Of a stretch of DNA of 64,000 bases, positions 1 through 9,496 are shown piece by piece. Source of the DNA: Virgibacillus litoralis (GTDB taxonomy: Bacteria > Bacillota > Bacilli > Bacillales > Amphibacillaceae); contig NZ_JAGGKK010000010.1 of the NCBI RefSeq assembly GCF_017873675.1, positions 1 through 64,000 on the forward strand, in the 5' to 3' direction. Position 1 is the stretch's first letter. Each line of letters starts with the position of its first letter. The notes under the pieces were generated by a model that saw nothing but the letters and a program-made list of their open reading frames with translations, made no database searches and was not told where the DNA came from. The translations under genes were made by a program, and so were the position numbers.

Positions 1-7
1 AGAAAAA

Positions 8-52
8 TTGGCTGGTTTAAGTCCAGTGGAATACCGAACTCAAACCAGCCAA
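8..52. terminator. Inverted repeat at the window edge, possible terminator
   Basis: An 11-bp perfect stem (TTGGCTGGTTT at 8-18 and its complement at 42-52) encloses a 23-nt loop. No gene end is visible beside it because it lies at the window edge, so its role as a terminator is a guess. Confidence 0.3.
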
Positions 53-177
53 ACAGTTGCATAATCAAAACTCTAACTTTTGGGGGTCACTACCTTTGAT
101 GCTCTTTTCTATTACTTGAGTCAATTCCTTAATTACTGTTACTAAAATATACGGCTGTTTTCCAAAAGGCCGAATAA

Positions 178-240
178 AAATAGCAGTTCAATTAAGGGTA
201 CAAGGTGCGGTTTGTACTGCGAAATTGAACTGCTTATTTT
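178..240 (-). terminator. Terminator of the NCS2 permease gene
   Basis: A 12-bp perfect stem, AGCAGTTCAATT (182-193) with AATTGAACTGCT (223-234), lies directly after the stop of the minus-strand permease. Read on the minus strand it is followed by a T-rich run. A smaller inner stem (GTACAA/TTGTAC) sits in the loop. A-runs on the other side would let it act in both directions. Confidence 0.75.
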
Positions 241-1523
241 TAGATTCCTGTTATTTTTATGATGAAGTCAAACAGGAACAATGCGGAGATAATAATTAAT
301 GTAATAGATAATTCCTTCTGCTTACCTAAAGCTAGCTTAACAATTGGGTATGCAATAAAACCAAATGCCATCCCATCCGCTATACTGTAAGTGAACGGTA
401 TTAAAGCGACGATTAAGAATGCTGGCAACGCTTCTGATAAATCATCCAATGGAACGTGTCTGATATTCTGTGCCATTAGAACTCCGACAATGATTAATAT
501 TGGGCTAATAGCGGCATTTGGTATCATGGATATCCATGGAATAATAAATATCGTTGCTAAGAAAAGTAACCCAGCTGTTACAGAAGCTTTTCTCGACCTG
601 CCATTTGATGCTATTACAGCCGCATTCTCTGCTGCCGATACAGTTGGAGAAGTACCAAAAAATGCGCAAGTAAGCGATGAGAATGCAGTTACTTGATATG
701 CTTTCTTATAGCTGTTGTTACGTTCCAACATGTGAAGCTGTCCATGCAATAATCCCATGTTTTCGAAGATAAGAATCATCGCTAATGGAAAGATTGCCAG
801 CCAGAATCCAAGCTCATCAACTGCTGTAAATGATGGCATGAATAACATTTCATCCATATTAATACTCACAGCGCTTTTTCCAGTGTCCAGAATACCAAAG
901 AAATGTGCAAATATAGTCCCGCTTATCATCGTAATTAGAAAGTTTGCTGGGATATTCTTAATAAATAAGAATATCGCAATGAATAATGTTAGTAAACTTA
1001 CGATGACAGTAGGTGAAGTGAAGTCACCAATAGCAACAATGGTGTTTGCACCACTGACAACAAGTTCACTTTTCTCTAAGCCTATTAAGATTAGGAAAAA
1101 TCCGAGCCCTACTGTAATTGCATGTTTTAATGATTCAGGTATTGCTTCTTTTAGTAGGACACCCAAGCGACTAAACGCAGTAATTAAAAATAATATAGAA
1201 GCAATCATTACAACTGCTAAGCCTTCTTGAAATGTTAATCCTGCACCTTCGACAATGGAATAGGCAAATAATGCATTAATCCCCATCCCAGGAATCAGAA
1301 TCAAAGGGAGCTTTGCAAATAATCCCATCAAAATTGTTCCGACAAAACTTGCCATTATCGTTGCAAGCATTCCAGCTTCAAGTGAAATTCCTGCTTCACT
1401 AAGGATAGAACCATTTACAGCAACAATATAGACTGTAGTAAGGTAGCCAACCAAACCGGCAACAATTTCTGTTCGCCATTTACCTTTAGTAGCTTCTAAC
1501 TCAGTGTTGTTATTATAAGGCAT
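240..1523 (-). CDS. NCS2/AzgA-family purine permease
   Basis: 427-residue polytopic membrane protein with about 12-14 hydrophobic segments, predicted to import a purine base (adenine, guanine or hypoxanthine) by proton symport. The N-terminal WRTEIVAGLVGYLTTVY and the FGTSPTVSAAENAA stretch near residue 290 are typical of the AzgA branch of NCS2 transporters (PbuG/PbuO/YtiP relatives). The ATG is preceded by a good ribosome site (GAGGAGA). It is a single gene divergent from sdaAB. No guanine or adenine riboswitch core is seen upstream, unlike many pbuG genes, so substrate and control remain open. Confidence 0.85.
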   Translation of the reverse strand: MPYNNNTELEATKGKWRTEIVAGLVGYLTTVYIVAVNGSILSEAGISLEAGMLATIMASFVGTILMGLFAKLPLILIPGMGINALFAYSIVEGAGLTFQEGLAVVMIASILFLITAFSRLGVLLKEAIPESLKHAITVGLGFFLILIGLEKSELVVSGANTIVAIGDFTSPTVIVSLLTLFIAIFLFIKNIPANFLITMISGTIFAHFFGILDTGKSAVSINMDEMLFMPSFTAVDELGFWLAIFPLAMILIFENMGLLHGQLHMLERNNSYKKAYQVTAFSSLTCAFFGTSPTVSAAENAAVIASNGRSRKASVTAGLLFLATIFIIPWISMIPNAAISPILIIVGVLMAQNIRHVPLDDLSEALPAFLIVALIPFTYSIADGMAFGFIAYPIVKLALGKQKELSITLIIISALFLFDFIIKITGI

Positions 1524-1730
1524 CTAATCTCCTCAAATTTCTAACTGTCCCTCTCCCACCCGACTATATATAGTGTGTTCAATAGTTAAATGAATACACT
1601 CTTAAATGTATAATCCACAAATAATTATTATATGTTCCCCTCCAAAAAAAGTCAATGAAGTCAAGCGGTAAGTTAGACTAGAGAAAAATAAAGCTCAATT
1701 CAACCCTCGGGTGATTATTAGATGGGTTTT

Positions 1731-1739
1731 TGTTATAAT
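1731..1739 (+). promoter_or_regulatory. Extended -10 promoter candidate for sdaAB
   Basis: TGTTATAAT (TGn followed by TATAAT) ends 41 nt before the GTG start of sdaAB. No good -35 hexamer is found at 16-18 nt, which fits an extended -10 promoter. Confidence 0.45.
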
Positions 1740-1780
1740 TAATAATGGAGAGAAATTTATTTGGGGGACGGTGTTGATTC

Positions 1781-2443
1781 GTGAAGTATAATTCAGTCTT
1801 TGATATTATTGGACCAGTTATGATTGGTCCTTCCAGTTCACATACAGCAGGTGCAGCAAGGATCGGTAAAGCTGCACGTAATTTATTTGGTGAAGAGCCA
1901 AAATGGGCAAGAATTCATTTATATGAATCATTTGCTAAAACATATAAAGGACACGGAACAGACTTTGCTTTAGTTGGCGGTTTGTTAGGATATGAAACAG
2001 ATGATACGCGAATGAATCAAGCATTGGACACTGCAAAAGAGAAAAATATCGATGTTCAATTTATTGAGGATAGTGCTGGTGTTGATCATCCGAATACTGC
2101 ACGGCTCATTATTGGAAATGATACAGATCAGATTGAGCTCGTAGGTATATCTATTGGTGGTGGAAAAGTAGAAATCACTGAATTAAATGGCTTTGAATTA
2201 CGTTTATCAGGCAATCATCCAGCAATTCTAATCATGCATAATGATCGCTATGGAGCTATTGCTTCTGTAACTAAAATTTTGGCTAAAAATGAGATTAACA
2301 TTGGACATATGGAAGTGAATCGTAAAGATGTTGGAAAAGAAGCATTAATGGTTATTGAGGTCGACCAAAATGTGGAAGATACTATTTTAAAAGAGTTAGA
2401 GAGTGCTGATCATATTATCCAGATCTCAAAAATAGTCAGCTAA
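1781..2443 (+). CDS. sdaAB: L-serine dehydratase, beta subunit
   Basis: Beta chain of the two-subunit iron-sulfur L-serine dehydratase, which converts L-serine to pyruvate and ammonia. The N-terminal half has the family motif IGPSSSHTAGA (about residues 11-21); the C-terminal third (from about 147) reads as an ACT ligand-binding domain (HNDRYGAIASVTKIL). 220 residues is the usual length. The start is GTG with GGGGGA upstream. It is followed after 27 nt by the alpha subunit and then recG, the same order as in B. subtilis, so they are probably cotranscribed. Confidence 0.93.
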   Translation: MKYNSVFDIIGPVMIGPSSSHTAGAARIGKAARNLFGEEPKWARIHLYESFAKTYKGHGTDFALVGGLLGYETDDTRMNQALDTAKEKNIDVQFIEDSAGVDHPNTARLIIGNDTDQIELVGISIGGGKVEITELNGFELRLSGNHPAILIMHNDRYGAIASVTKILAKNEINIGHMEVNRKDVGKEALMVIEVDQNVEDTILKELESADHIIQISKIVS

Positions 2444-2470
2444 TCGTCAATAGAGAGGAGTTTTCATCAT

Positions 2471-3346
2471 ATGTTTCGTAATGCTGCAGAATTAGTAGAA
2501 ATGGCAGAAAAGGAAGATACGTTAATTTCAGAAATAATGATCCGTCAAGAGATGGAAGTTAAAGATAAATCACGTGAAGAAGTTTATTCTGAAATGGAGA
2601 AGAATCTTGAAGTAATGGAAAAAGCAGTAGAAGATAGCCTGAAAGGTGTAGAATCTGTTACTGGACTGACTGGCGGAGATGCAGTTTTAATTCAAAATTA
2701 TATGAAGGAAAAGACACCACTATCAGGTAATCTATTAATGGATGCTGTTAGTAAGGCAATGGGTACTAATGAAGTGAATGCAGCAATGGGTACAATTTGT
2801 GCAACACCAACCGCGGGGAGTGCAGGCTGTGTACCAGGGACATTATTTGCTGTTAAGAACCAATTGAATCCGACGCGCGAACAAATGATCCGTTATCTTT
2901 TTACTTCTGGTGCATTTGGATTTGTTGTTGCAAACAATTCATTTATTTCTGGAGCTGCTGGCGGATGTCAGGCAGAGGTAGGTTCAGCAGGTGCAATGGC
3001 ATCTGCTGCAATAGTTGAAATGGCCGGTGGAACGCCGCAGCAATCAGCTGAGGCATTTGCTATGACATTGAAGAATATGCTTGGTCTTGTTTGTGACCCA
3101 GTTGCGGGTCTTGTTGAAGTCCCATGTGTAAAACGTAATGCTGGGGGATCTTCACTTGCTATCGTATCAGCAGATATGGCTTTAGCTGGTGTAACAAGCA
3201 GAATCCCGTGTGATGAAGTAATTGGTGCCATGTACCGTATTGGTAAGCAAATGCCATCAAGTTTGCGTGAGACAGGTGAAGGCGGACTAGCAGACACACC
3301 GACAGGACGTCTATTAAAAGAGAAAATATTCGGTATGTCCGTTTAG
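2471..3346 (+). CDS. sdaAA: L-serine dehydratase, alpha subunit
   Basis: Catalytic alpha chain of the serine dehydratase, expected to carry an oxygen-sensitive [4Fe-4S] cluster shared with the beta subunit fold. Cysteines that could ligate the cluster are visible in CATPTAGSAGCVPG (from about residue 109) and around CDPVAGLVEVPC (from about 205). 291 residues is close to family length. The ATG follows GAGAGGAG. It sits between sdaAB and recG in an apparent three-gene operon. Confidence 0.93.
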   Translation: MFRNAAELVEMAEKEDTLISEIMIRQEMEVKDKSREEVYSEMEKNLEVMEKAVEDSLKGVESVTGLTGGDAVLIQNYMKEKTPLSGNLLMDAVSKAMGTNEVNAAMGTICATPTAGSAGCVPGTLFAVKNQLNPTREQMIRYLFTSGAFGFVVANNSFISGAAGGCQAEVGSAGAMASAAIVEMAGGTPQQSAEAFAMTLKNMLGLVCDPVAGLVEVPCVKRNAGGSSLAIVSADMALAGVTSRIPCDEVIGAMYRIGKQMPSSLRETGEGGLADTPTGRLLKEKIFGMSV

Positions 3347-3360
3347 AAAGAGTGATTAAC

Positions 3361-5394
3361 GTGCTAAGTGATCCAGTAATGCAATTAAAAGGGGTAGGTG
3401 ATAAGTTCGCAGGAAGTCTGGCAGAGATGAATCTGCATACTGTGGAAGATTTGCTGTACTATTTCCCCAACCGCTACGATGTATTTGAAATTAAACCTCT
3501 TAGCGAATTAATTCATGACGATAAAGTTACAATTGAGGGAAGAGTAGTAAATGAGCCTTCCCTTACTTTTTATGGAAAGAAAAAGTCCAGGTTAACTTTT
3601 AATGTTGAAGTAGAGAATGTAGCGATTAAGGCTGTTATGTTTAACCGTGCATTTGCCAAAAAACAAATTAATGCAGGCGACACAATCACATTAACTGGTA
3701 AGTGGGATGCACATCGATTGCAAATCACTGTCAGTAATTATAAAAAAGGTCCCGCATCTGAGCAGACAGCGATTCAGCCCATGTACTCGCTTAAAGGTGA
3801 CGTAACTAATTATAAGATAAAAAAAACGATACAAACTGCTATAAGCGACTATGGAGCGGAAATTACTGAAATTTTACCAGCTTACTATTTAGAAACTTAT
3901 AAACTTCCAGATCGACAAAGCGCGGTCAAGACCATGCATTTTCCGAAAAATAGAATTGATTTAAAACATGCACGACGAAGATTTACATATGAAGAGTTTC
4001 TATTATTTCAGTTAAGAATGCAGTTATTAAGAAAAGTTAAACGTGAGGCAACAAAAGGCAATGCGCAACACTATGATGCGATGCAGCTTAATGAATTTAT
4101 CGGTTGCTTTCCATTCTCACTAACCAATGCGCAGCAAAAATCATTGAATCAAATACTAGCAGATATGAAATCACCCTACCGAATGAATCGTCTTTTACAA
4201 GGTGATGTTGGTTCCGGCAAAACAGCTGTAGCAGCAATTTGCCTATATGCTGCTATAACTGCTGGCAAACAGGGGGCATTAATGGTACCAACAGAAATAT
4301 TGGCTGAGCAGCATTATCAATCACTTACAGAATTATTTGGAGATAAAGCCACTATTGTTTTACTGACCGGTTCTGTGAAGGGTAAAAAAAGAAAAGAGAT
4401 GACCGCTGCTATTGAAAGACATGAGGTAAATATTGTTATCGGAACTCATGCATTAATTCAGGACGATGTTTTCTTTGATGATCTTGGCTTTGCCATTGTT
4501 GATGAGCAGCATCGGTTTGGGGTTAAACAACGTCGTACCTTGCGAGATAAGGGATTAAACCCTGATGTTTTATTTATGACAGCTACCCCAATCCCGCGTA
4601 CATTAGCAATTACTGCTTTTGGTGATATGGATGTTTCTGTAATTGATGAAATGCCATCAGGCAGAAAAGAAATTGAAACATACTGGACAAAAGAAAATAC
4701 GCTTGACCGGGTACTCGGATTTATTGAAAAACGTGTTAATCAAGGTGAACAGGCCTATGTTATTTGTCCATTAATCGAAGAGTCGGACAAGATGGATATT
4801 CAAAATGCTGTTGACCTTTTTCATCAATTACAGGAATTTTATTCAAATTCTTTAAAAGTTGGACTTATGCATGGGCGACTTACAGCCGATGAAAAAGATG
4901 AGGTCATGAAACAATATGCAGCAAATGAAATTCAAGTATTGGTCTCGACTACTGTTGTTGAAGTGGGAGTGAATGTCCAAAATGCAACAATTATGGTTAT
5001 CTATGATGCAGAGCGCTTTGGTTTATCCCAGTTACACCAGCTTAGAGGGCGCGTAGGTCGTGGAGATAAGCAAAGTTATTGTATTTTAATTGCCGATCCA
5101 AAAGGGGAAGTCGGAAAAGAACGGATGCGTATTATGACTGAAACCAATAACGGCTTTGAGTTATCCGAGCAGGATTTAAAGCTACGTGGTCCGGGTGATT
5201 TCTTTGGCAAAAAACAAAGTGGTTTGCCTGACTTCAAGGTAGCAGATATGATTCATGATTATCGCGCATTGGAAACTGCCAGGCAGGACGCGCAGGAAAT
5301 AATTGAGAAGAATTTACTGGAGGAAAATAGCGAATTTTATCAACTAAGAGTAAACTTAGAAAACGATACATTTCTTCAGGATAAACTCGATTAA
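3361..5394 (+). CDS. recG: ATP-dependent DNA helicase RecG
   Basis: 677-residue branch-migration helicase that remodels stalled forks and Holliday junctions. It has an N-terminal wedge/OB domain (about residues 50-150), Walker A GDVGSGKTAVA (near 280), motif II DEQHRFG, motif III TATPIPRT, and the C-terminal helicase lobe with QLHQLRGRVGRG and FFGKKQSG. I prefer the GTG at 3361 (GAGTGA five bases upstream) over the in-frame GTG at 3352. It starts 14 nt after sdaAA. No clear separate terminator follows, except a dyad that overlaps the fapR control region. Confidence 0.95.
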   Translation: MLSDPVMQLKGVGDKFAGSLAEMNLHTVEDLLYYFPNRYDVFEIKPLSELIHDDKVTIEGRVVNEPSLTFYGKKKSRLTFNVEVENVAIKAVMFNRAFAKKQINAGDTITLTGKWDAHRLQITVSNYKKGPASEQTAIQPMYSLKGDVTNYKIKKTIQTAISDYGAEITEILPAYYLETYKLPDRQSAVKTMHFPKNRIDLKHARRRFTYEEFLLFQLRMQLLRKVKREATKGNAQHYDAMQLNEFIGCFPFSLTNAQQKSLNQILADMKSPYRMNRLLQGDVGSGKTAVAAICLYAAITAGKQGALMVPTEILAEQHYQSLTELFGDKATIVLLTGSVKGKKRKEMTAAIERHEVNIVIGTHALIQDDVFFDDLGFAIVDEQHRFGVKQRRTLRDKGLNPDVLFMTATPIPRTLAITAFGDMDVSVIDEMPSGRKEIETYWTKENTLDRVLGFIEKRVNQGEQAYVICPLIEESDKMDIQNAVDLFHQLQEFYSNSLKVGLMHGRLTADEKDEVMKQYAANEIQVLVSTTVVEVGVNVQNATIMVIYDAERFGLSQLHQLRGRVGRGDKQSYCILIADPKGEVGKERMRIMTETNNGFELSEQDLKLRGPGDFFGKKQSGLPDFKVADMIHDYRALETARQDAQEIIEKNLLEENSEFYQLRVNLENDTFLQDKLD

Positions 5395-5402
5395 TTGTTA
5401 AC

Positions 5403-5431
5403 TTGCATATTTAGGCTTGGTATTATATATT
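5403..5431 (+). promoter_or_regulatory. Sigma-A promoter candidate for the fapR operon
   Basis: TTGCAT (5403-5408), a 17-nt spacer and TATATT (5426-5431). It lies just after recG and about 350 nt before the fapR start codon. A FapR-like operator begins 4 nt downstream, where the transcript would start. Confidence 0.55.
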
Positions 5432-5434
5432 ACT

Positions 5435-5453
5435 ATTAGTACCAAGTCATAGT
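5435..5453 (+). promoter_or_regulatory. Candidate FapR operator
   Basis: The sequence ATTAGTACCAAGTCATAGT closely resembles FapR sites as I recall them (ATTAGTACC half-site followed by an imperfect inverted half). It overlaps the expected transcription start of fapR, the usual position for this autorepressor. The same stretch forms a nested dyad (TACTAT/ATAGTA inside GGTATTA/TAATACC) followed by a short T-run, so part of it may also end recG transcripts. Confidence 0.5.
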
Positions 5454-5477
5454 ATTAGCAGTAATACCACATTTTTA

Positions 5478-5764
5478 TAAGGAAATTATAAAATAGAAGC
5501 GTTGTGTACAGCTGAATTAAAAAAATAAGCCACGTTCAGTTTCGGTGACTATTGACTAGTGGACTTCCTACTCCTCCTAACGATAAGTTAACATCGAATC
5601 GAATGACGAAGGAAGGCCGACTAAAAAAGGGTTTTGCGCCCAACGTCGACACACCCCAATGAAGGGGCGTTTTGCCTTTATCTCAGGCAAAGGAAGATCG
5701 ACTAAAATCACCGCGATACGCGGGCGCAGTCCATACGTCACTAAACAGTCACTTACGCTTTTGT
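5478..5764 (+). repeat. Modular hairpin repeat, copy 1, plus orientation (fapR leader)
   Basis: First of six copies of a dispersed intergenic repeat. The left end AGGAAATTATAAAAT matches the ends of the copies at 10631 and 36014, and the right end matches ACGCTTTTGTT at the other copies. It contains a stem-loop with flanks CCGACTAAAA and CAACGTCGAC (5617-5650) around a GGG/CCC stem, another CCCC/GGGG hairpin (about 5653-5668) and CCGCG/CGCGG (5711-5723). It lies between the apparent fapR promoter and the fapR gene, leaving only about 20 nt before the start codon. Confidence 0.8.
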
Positions 5765-5784
5765 TATTTGGATGGTGCCAGTAA

Positions 5785-6366
5785 ATGAAGATACGTAAAG
5801 TGGAACGGCAGCGATTATTAAAAGAAACGATTGAAAATACTCCGTTTATAACTGATGATGATTTATCAAAAAAATTTAACGTTAGTATCCAGACAATTCG
5901 TTTAGACCGAATGGAACTATCGATTCCGGAGCTTCGCGAGCGAATTAAGTCGGTTGCCACATACCAATGGAACGAAACGGTGAAAGCACTTACCCTCGAT
6001 GAAGTAATTGGGGAAATTATTGATTTGGAATTGGATAACAGGGCCATTTCAATTTTAGTAATAAATAAAGAACATGTTTTTTCAAGAAACAAGATAGCAA
6101 GGGGACATCACTTGTTTGCTCAAGCAAACTCACTTGCTGTTGCCGTTATTAATGATGAACTCGCATTAACCGTAAAATCTGAACTTAAGTTTACGCGTCA
6201 GGTTAAAGAGGGAGAACGTGTGGTTGCAAAGGCCTTTGTAGAAGATGTGAGCGATAAAGGTTTAACGATTGTCAGGGTAAACAGCTTCGTTGAAAATGAA
6301 AAAGTGTTTACCGGGTTATTTCATATGTATCGCTCAAATGATCAAAAAGGGGACAATCCAAAATGA
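5785..6366 (+). CDS. fapR: Fatty acid and phospholipid biosynthesis regulator FapR
   Basis: DeoR-like repressor that releases DNA when it binds malonyl-CoA or malonyl-ACP. The N-terminal helix-turn-helix (about residues 18-50, [19 protein letters not shown]) and a hot-dog effector domain (from about 85, with [17 protein letters not shown]) are both present and intact. 193 residues is normal. The gene overlaps plsX by 4 nt (ATGA), marking the usual fapR-plsX-fabD-fabG operon. The start has only a weak ribosome site (GGATGGTG), and the leader is occupied by a repeat copy. Confidence 0.94.
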   Translation: MKIRKVERQRLLKETIENTPFITDDDLSKKFNVSIQTIRLDRMELSIPELRERIKSVATYQWNETVKALTLDEVIGEIIDLELDNRAISILVINKEHVFSRNKIARGHHLFAQANSLAVAVINDELALTVKSELKFTRQVKEGERVVAKAFVEDVSDKGLTIVRVNSFVENEKVFTGLFHMYRSNDQKGDNPK

Positions 6367-7364
6367 AAATAGCAATTGATGCCATGGGAGGCGACCATGC
6401 ACCTAGAGAGATTGTTTTGGGAGCTATGGATGCCGTTTCTCAGATTGAAAATTTAACGATAACTTTAATTGGCGATGAAAAAAAAATAAGTTCACATTTA
6501 TCAAATTCAAAAAATATTGATATTATACATACGGATGAAGTAATTACTGCTGCCGATGAACCTGTTCGCGCGGTACGTCGTAAAAAGAATTCCTCGCTTG
6601 TATTAATGGGAAAAGAAGTGAAAGAGAATCGTGCTGATGCGTGCATATCTGCTGGGAATACTGGTGCCCTTATGAGCGCTGGGTTATTTGTAGTTGGAAG
6701 AATTTCAGGTGTTGACCGTCCTGCACTAAGTCCGACATTGCCAACAATAGATGGAAAAGGCTTTTTACTTCTCGATGTAGGAGCCAATGTCGATGCAAAG
6801 GCGCATCATCTTGTCCAATATGCAATTATGGGTTCCATATATACAGAAAAAGTACGCGCGATTACGAGCCCAACAGTAGGATTATTAAATGTTGGAACTG
6901 AAGATGGAAAAGGAAATGAGCTAACTAAAAAAGCATTTACTCAATTAAAGAAAGCCCCAGTTAATTTCATTGGGAATGTTGAAGCACGAGATATATTATC
7001 CGGAGCTGCTGATGTCGTTGTAACAGATGGATTTAGCGGAAATATTGCACTAAAGACTATTGAAGGTACCGCTATGACAATGTTTTCGATGCTTAAAGAA
7101 ACGTTTATGTCATCTATTAAAACAAAAATTGCTGCTGGAATGGTAAAAAGCGACTTAAAAGGGCTGCAAGGTAAGCTGGATTATTCAGAGTATGGCGGGG
7201 CAGGGTTATTTGGTCTTTCTGCACCTGTAATAAAAGCACATGGGTCGTCGAATCGCCGTGCTATATATAATGCAATTAAACAGGCGGCGCATATGGTGGA
7301 ATTTGACGTTACAAATACAATGAAAACTACAATGGAAACAATTGAATGGGGGGAGAACGAATGA
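6363..7364 (+). CDS. plsX: Phosphate acyltransferase PlsX
   Basis: Makes acyl-phosphate from acyl-ACP, the acyl donor for PlsY in the first step of phosphatidic acid synthesis; a peripheral membrane enzyme. The start [14 protein letters not shown] and the later [11 protein letters not shown] and [16 protein letters not shown] motifs are characteristic. 333 residues is family length. The ATG overlaps the fapR stop and the stop overlaps the fabD start, so translation is coupled along the operon. Confidence 0.95.
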   Translation: MKIAIDAMGGDHAPREIVLGAMDAVSQIENLTITLIGDEKKISSHLSNSKNIDIIHTDEVITAADEPVRAVRRKKNSSLVLMGKEVKENRADACISAGNTGALMSAGLFVVGRISGVDRPALSPTLPTIDGKGFLLLDVGANVDAKAHHLVQYAIMGSIYTEKVRAITSPTVGLLNVGTEDGKGNELTKKAFTQLKKAPVNFIGNVEARDILSGAADVVVTDGFSGNIALKTIEGTAMTMFSMLKETFMSSIKTKIAAGMVKSDLKGLQGKLDYSEYGGAGLFGLSAPVIKAHGSSNRRAIYNAIKQAAHMVEFDVTNTMKTTMETIEWGENE

Positions 7365-8302
7365 GACGAATAGCCTTTATGTTCCCTGGGCAAGGATCAC
7401 AGACAGTGGGTATGGGAAAGTCATTTTATGAAGAATATCCCGAGGTACAGGAATTATTTCGTGAAGCGGATCAGCTTCTAGACGTGGATATATCAACTAT
7501 TATGTTTGAAGGTTCTAAGGAAAAATTAACAGAAACAGAAAACGCTCAGCCCGCATTATTACTTTCTAGTATTGCTGTTCATACATTGCTTGTAAAAGAA
7601 GGAATAAAGCCTGATATGGCTGTTGGACATAGTCTTGGAGAATATAGTTCACTGGTCGCAGCCGAAGCAATCTCTTTCCAGGAAGCACTGCCACTTGTTG
7701 CTTCGCGTGGCAAATTGATGGAAGAAGCATTTCCAAAGGGAAAGGGAGCAATGGCAGCGGTTCTGGGTATGTCTGAGGAGGATATAAAACAATCTCTTCA
7801 ACATCTGAATGAAGATGAAGTTGTTGATATTGCTAACCTGAATTGCCCTGGTCAGATTGTTATTTCCGGCTCTAAAGAAGGAATAGAGACAGCAAGCAAG
7901 CTTTTAAAAGAAAATGGTGCTAAACGTGTTTTACCATTGAATGTTAGTGGTCCATTTCATTCCAGACTTATGCAGGCAGCTAATGAGCAGTTTTCCAAAA
8001 AATTAAATGATATAGAATTTAATGAAGCACGCATTCCGGTTTATGCGAATGTTTCTGCTCAACCTGTAACCGAAAAGGAAGAAATAAAAGATTTACTCAT
8101 CAGGCAGCTTTATTCACCTGTTAGATTTGAGGAATCCATCCGTAATATGATTGATGCTGGTGTAGATGCTTTTGTTGAGGTTGGGAATGGTAAAGTGTTA
8201 AGTGGTTTAGTGAAGAAAATTAACCGCAATGTTAAAACATTTGCAGTACAGGATCCGGCATCGTTAAACGATTTTATTTCGTGGTATAAGGAGGACTTGT
8301 AA
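7361..8302 (+). CDS. fabD: Malonyl-CoA:ACP transacylase
   Basis: Transfers malonyl from CoA to acyl carrier protein for fatty acid elongation. The nucleophile elbow GHSLGEY places the catalytic serine at residue 91; the histidine motif GPFHSRLM and the N-terminal PGQGSQ are present. The start at 7361 is chosen because GGGGGGAG sits just upstream and it gives an ATGA overlap with plsX; the in-frame ATG at 7346 lies before that ribosome site. 313 residues is typical. Confidence 0.95.
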   Translation: MRRIAFMFPGQGSQTVGMGKSFYEEYPEVQELFREADQLLDVDISTIMFEGSKEKLTETENAQPALLLSSIAVHTLLVKEGIKPDMAVGHSLGEYSSLVAAEAISFQEALPLVASRGKLMEEAFPKGKGAMAAVLGMSEEDIKQSLQHLNEDEVVDIANLNCPGQIVISGSKEGIETASKLLKENGAKRVLPLNVSGPFHSRLMQAANEQFSKKLNDIEFNEARIPVYANVSAQPVTEKEEIKDLLIRQLYSPVRFEESIRNMIDAGVDAFVEVGNGKVLSGLVKKINRNVKTFAVQDPASLNDFISWYKEDL

Positions 8303-9042
8303 TGTTACAAGGAAAAAGCGCACTCGTAACTGGCGCTTCGCGAGGTATTGGGCGCTCCATTGCCCTGGAATTGGCAAAACAAGGTGCAAATGTAGTAGTA
8401 AATTATGCTGGCAGTGAAGAAAAAGCACAATCTGTTGTTGAAGAAATCGAGCAATTGGGTGTAAAATCATTTAAGGTACAGGCTGATGTTGCGAACCAAG
8501 AGAATGCTAAAGCAATGGTTAAAGAAGTTGTAAACCAATTTGGAAGTTTGGATATCCTGGTAAATAATGCTGGAATTACACGAGATAATTTGATAATGCG
8601 AATGAAGGAAGATGAATTCGATCAAGTTATTAATACAAATCTCAAAGGCGTTTTCCAATGTACAAAAGCTGTTTCAAGACAGATGATGAAACAAAAAAGC
8701 GGCAGAATTGTTAATGTTGCTTCAATCGTAGGTGTGAGTGGAAACCCAGGGCAGGCAAATTATGTTGCTGCTAAAGCCGGTGTTATCGGTTTGACTAAGT
8801 CCACCGCAAAAGAATTTGCATCACGCAATATCCTGGTTAACGCAGTCGCGCCTGGTTTTATTTCAACAGATATGACGGATGAACTCACTGAAGAGCAAAA
8901 AGAAGGCATGCTTGCGATGGTTCCATTAGCAAAACTTGGTGAACCGGAAGATGTGGCAAAAGTTGTCCGTTTTCTTGCTTCAGATGACGCTAATTATATT
9001 ACTGGACAAACAATTCACATAGATGGTGGAATGGTAATGTAG
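8302..9042 (+). CDS. fabG: 3-oxoacyl-ACP reductase FabG
   Basis: NADPH-dependent short-chain dehydrogenase that reduces beta-ketoacyl-ACP. It has the Rossmann motif TGASRGIG (about residues 10-17), NNAG, the catalytic Ser (NVASIVG) and YVAAK, and the C-terminal [12 protein letters not shown]. 246 residues. The start codon overlaps the fabD stop (TAATG) and is preceded by AAGGAGG. acpP, normally the next gene, is separated here by about 510 nt of repeats. Confidence 0.95.
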   Translation: MLQGKSALVTGASRGIGRSIALELAKQGANVVVNYAGSEEKAQSVVEEIEQLGVKSFKVQADVANQENAKAMVKEVVNQFGSLDILVNNAGITRDNLIMRMKEDEFDQVINTNLKGVFQCTKAVSRQMMKQKSGRIVNVASIVGVSGNPGQANYVAAKAGVIGLTKSTAKEFASRNILVNAVAPGFISTDMTDELTEEQKEGMLAMVPLAKLGEPEDVAKVVRFLASDDANYITGQTIHIDGGMVM

Positions 9043-9050
9043 GTATAAAA

Positions 9051-9167
9051 GCGAATGGGGCTTGCTTAGCGACGACATGCGTAAGTAAGAGTCCGTAGAG
9101 CACGGGTTTTGTGCTCAAGTGACAATTACTTACGTCACGAGTCGCTAGCCCAATGAGCTGGATAGGA
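9051..9167 (+). repeat. Cruciform repeat, copy A
   Basis: About 117 nt that recur at 9379-9496 with roughly 85% identity by eye. It contains three nested inverted repeats: AGCGAC/GTCGCT outside, GCGTAAGTAA/TTACTTACGT in the middle and GAGCAC/GTGCTC inside, so the strand can fold into one long hairpin. It has no coding potential. It lies just after fabG. Confidence 0.8.
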
Positions 9168-9168
9168 A

Positions 9169-9360
9169 GAAAAGTGCAGGCGACTGTTCAGCGACGTATG
9201 GACTGCGCTCAGTGCTGCGGGTGGGTCGACGTTGCCGCGCAAAGCGGCGGGCTTAGTCGATCTTCCTTTTCCCTGAGGTGAAGGAAACGCGAAGAGCGTA
9301 TGCGATTCGACGTTGACTTATCGTAAGGAGGAGAAGGAAGTCTACTAGTCGCTAGGAGCA
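9169..9360 (-). repeat. Modular hairpin repeat, copy 2, minus orientation
   Basis: Inverted copy of the family. On the minus strand it runs from the module with TACGATAAG, through the CTCTTCG module and the TCGACTAA/CAACGTCGA hairpin with a GCCGC/GCGGC inner stem (9223-9261 on the plus strand), to the terminal CAGTCCATACGTCGCTG segment. The 5' third of the element is missing. It is bracketed by two copies of the cruciform repeat. Confidence 0.8.
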
Positions 9361-9378
9361 GGAACTGGATCAATAATA

Positions 9379-9496
9379 GCGAATGGGGATTGCTGAGCGA
9401 TGACATGCGTGAACAAGAGTCCGTAGAGCACGGGTTTTGTACTCGTGTGACAATTGCTTACGTCACGAGTCGCTAGCTTGATGAACTGAAACAGGA
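9379..9496 (+). repeat. Cruciform repeat, copy B
   Basis: Second copy of the 9051-9167 repeat in the same direction. The middle stem has changed on both sides relative to copy A (TAA/TTA there, CAA/TTG here), which keeps that part paired; other differences are not compensated. It ends about 60 nt before acpP, so it forms the upstream region of that gene. Confidence 0.78.

Noticed and set aside
1524-1640. Possible purine riboswitch upstream of the NCS2 permease
   Set aside because: The conserved core expected for a guanine/adenine aptamer is not found on the minus strand; only a short palindrome, ACTATATATAGT, is seen.
5577-6092. 171-codon minus-strand open frame across the repeat and fapR
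   Set aside because: It runs antisense to conserved fapR codons and through repeat DNA, with no ribosome site; the protein has no recognisable features.
9051-9496. CRISPR-like direct repeats
   Set aside because: Only two copies, over 100 nt each, separated by another repeat element; no spacer pattern and no cas genes.
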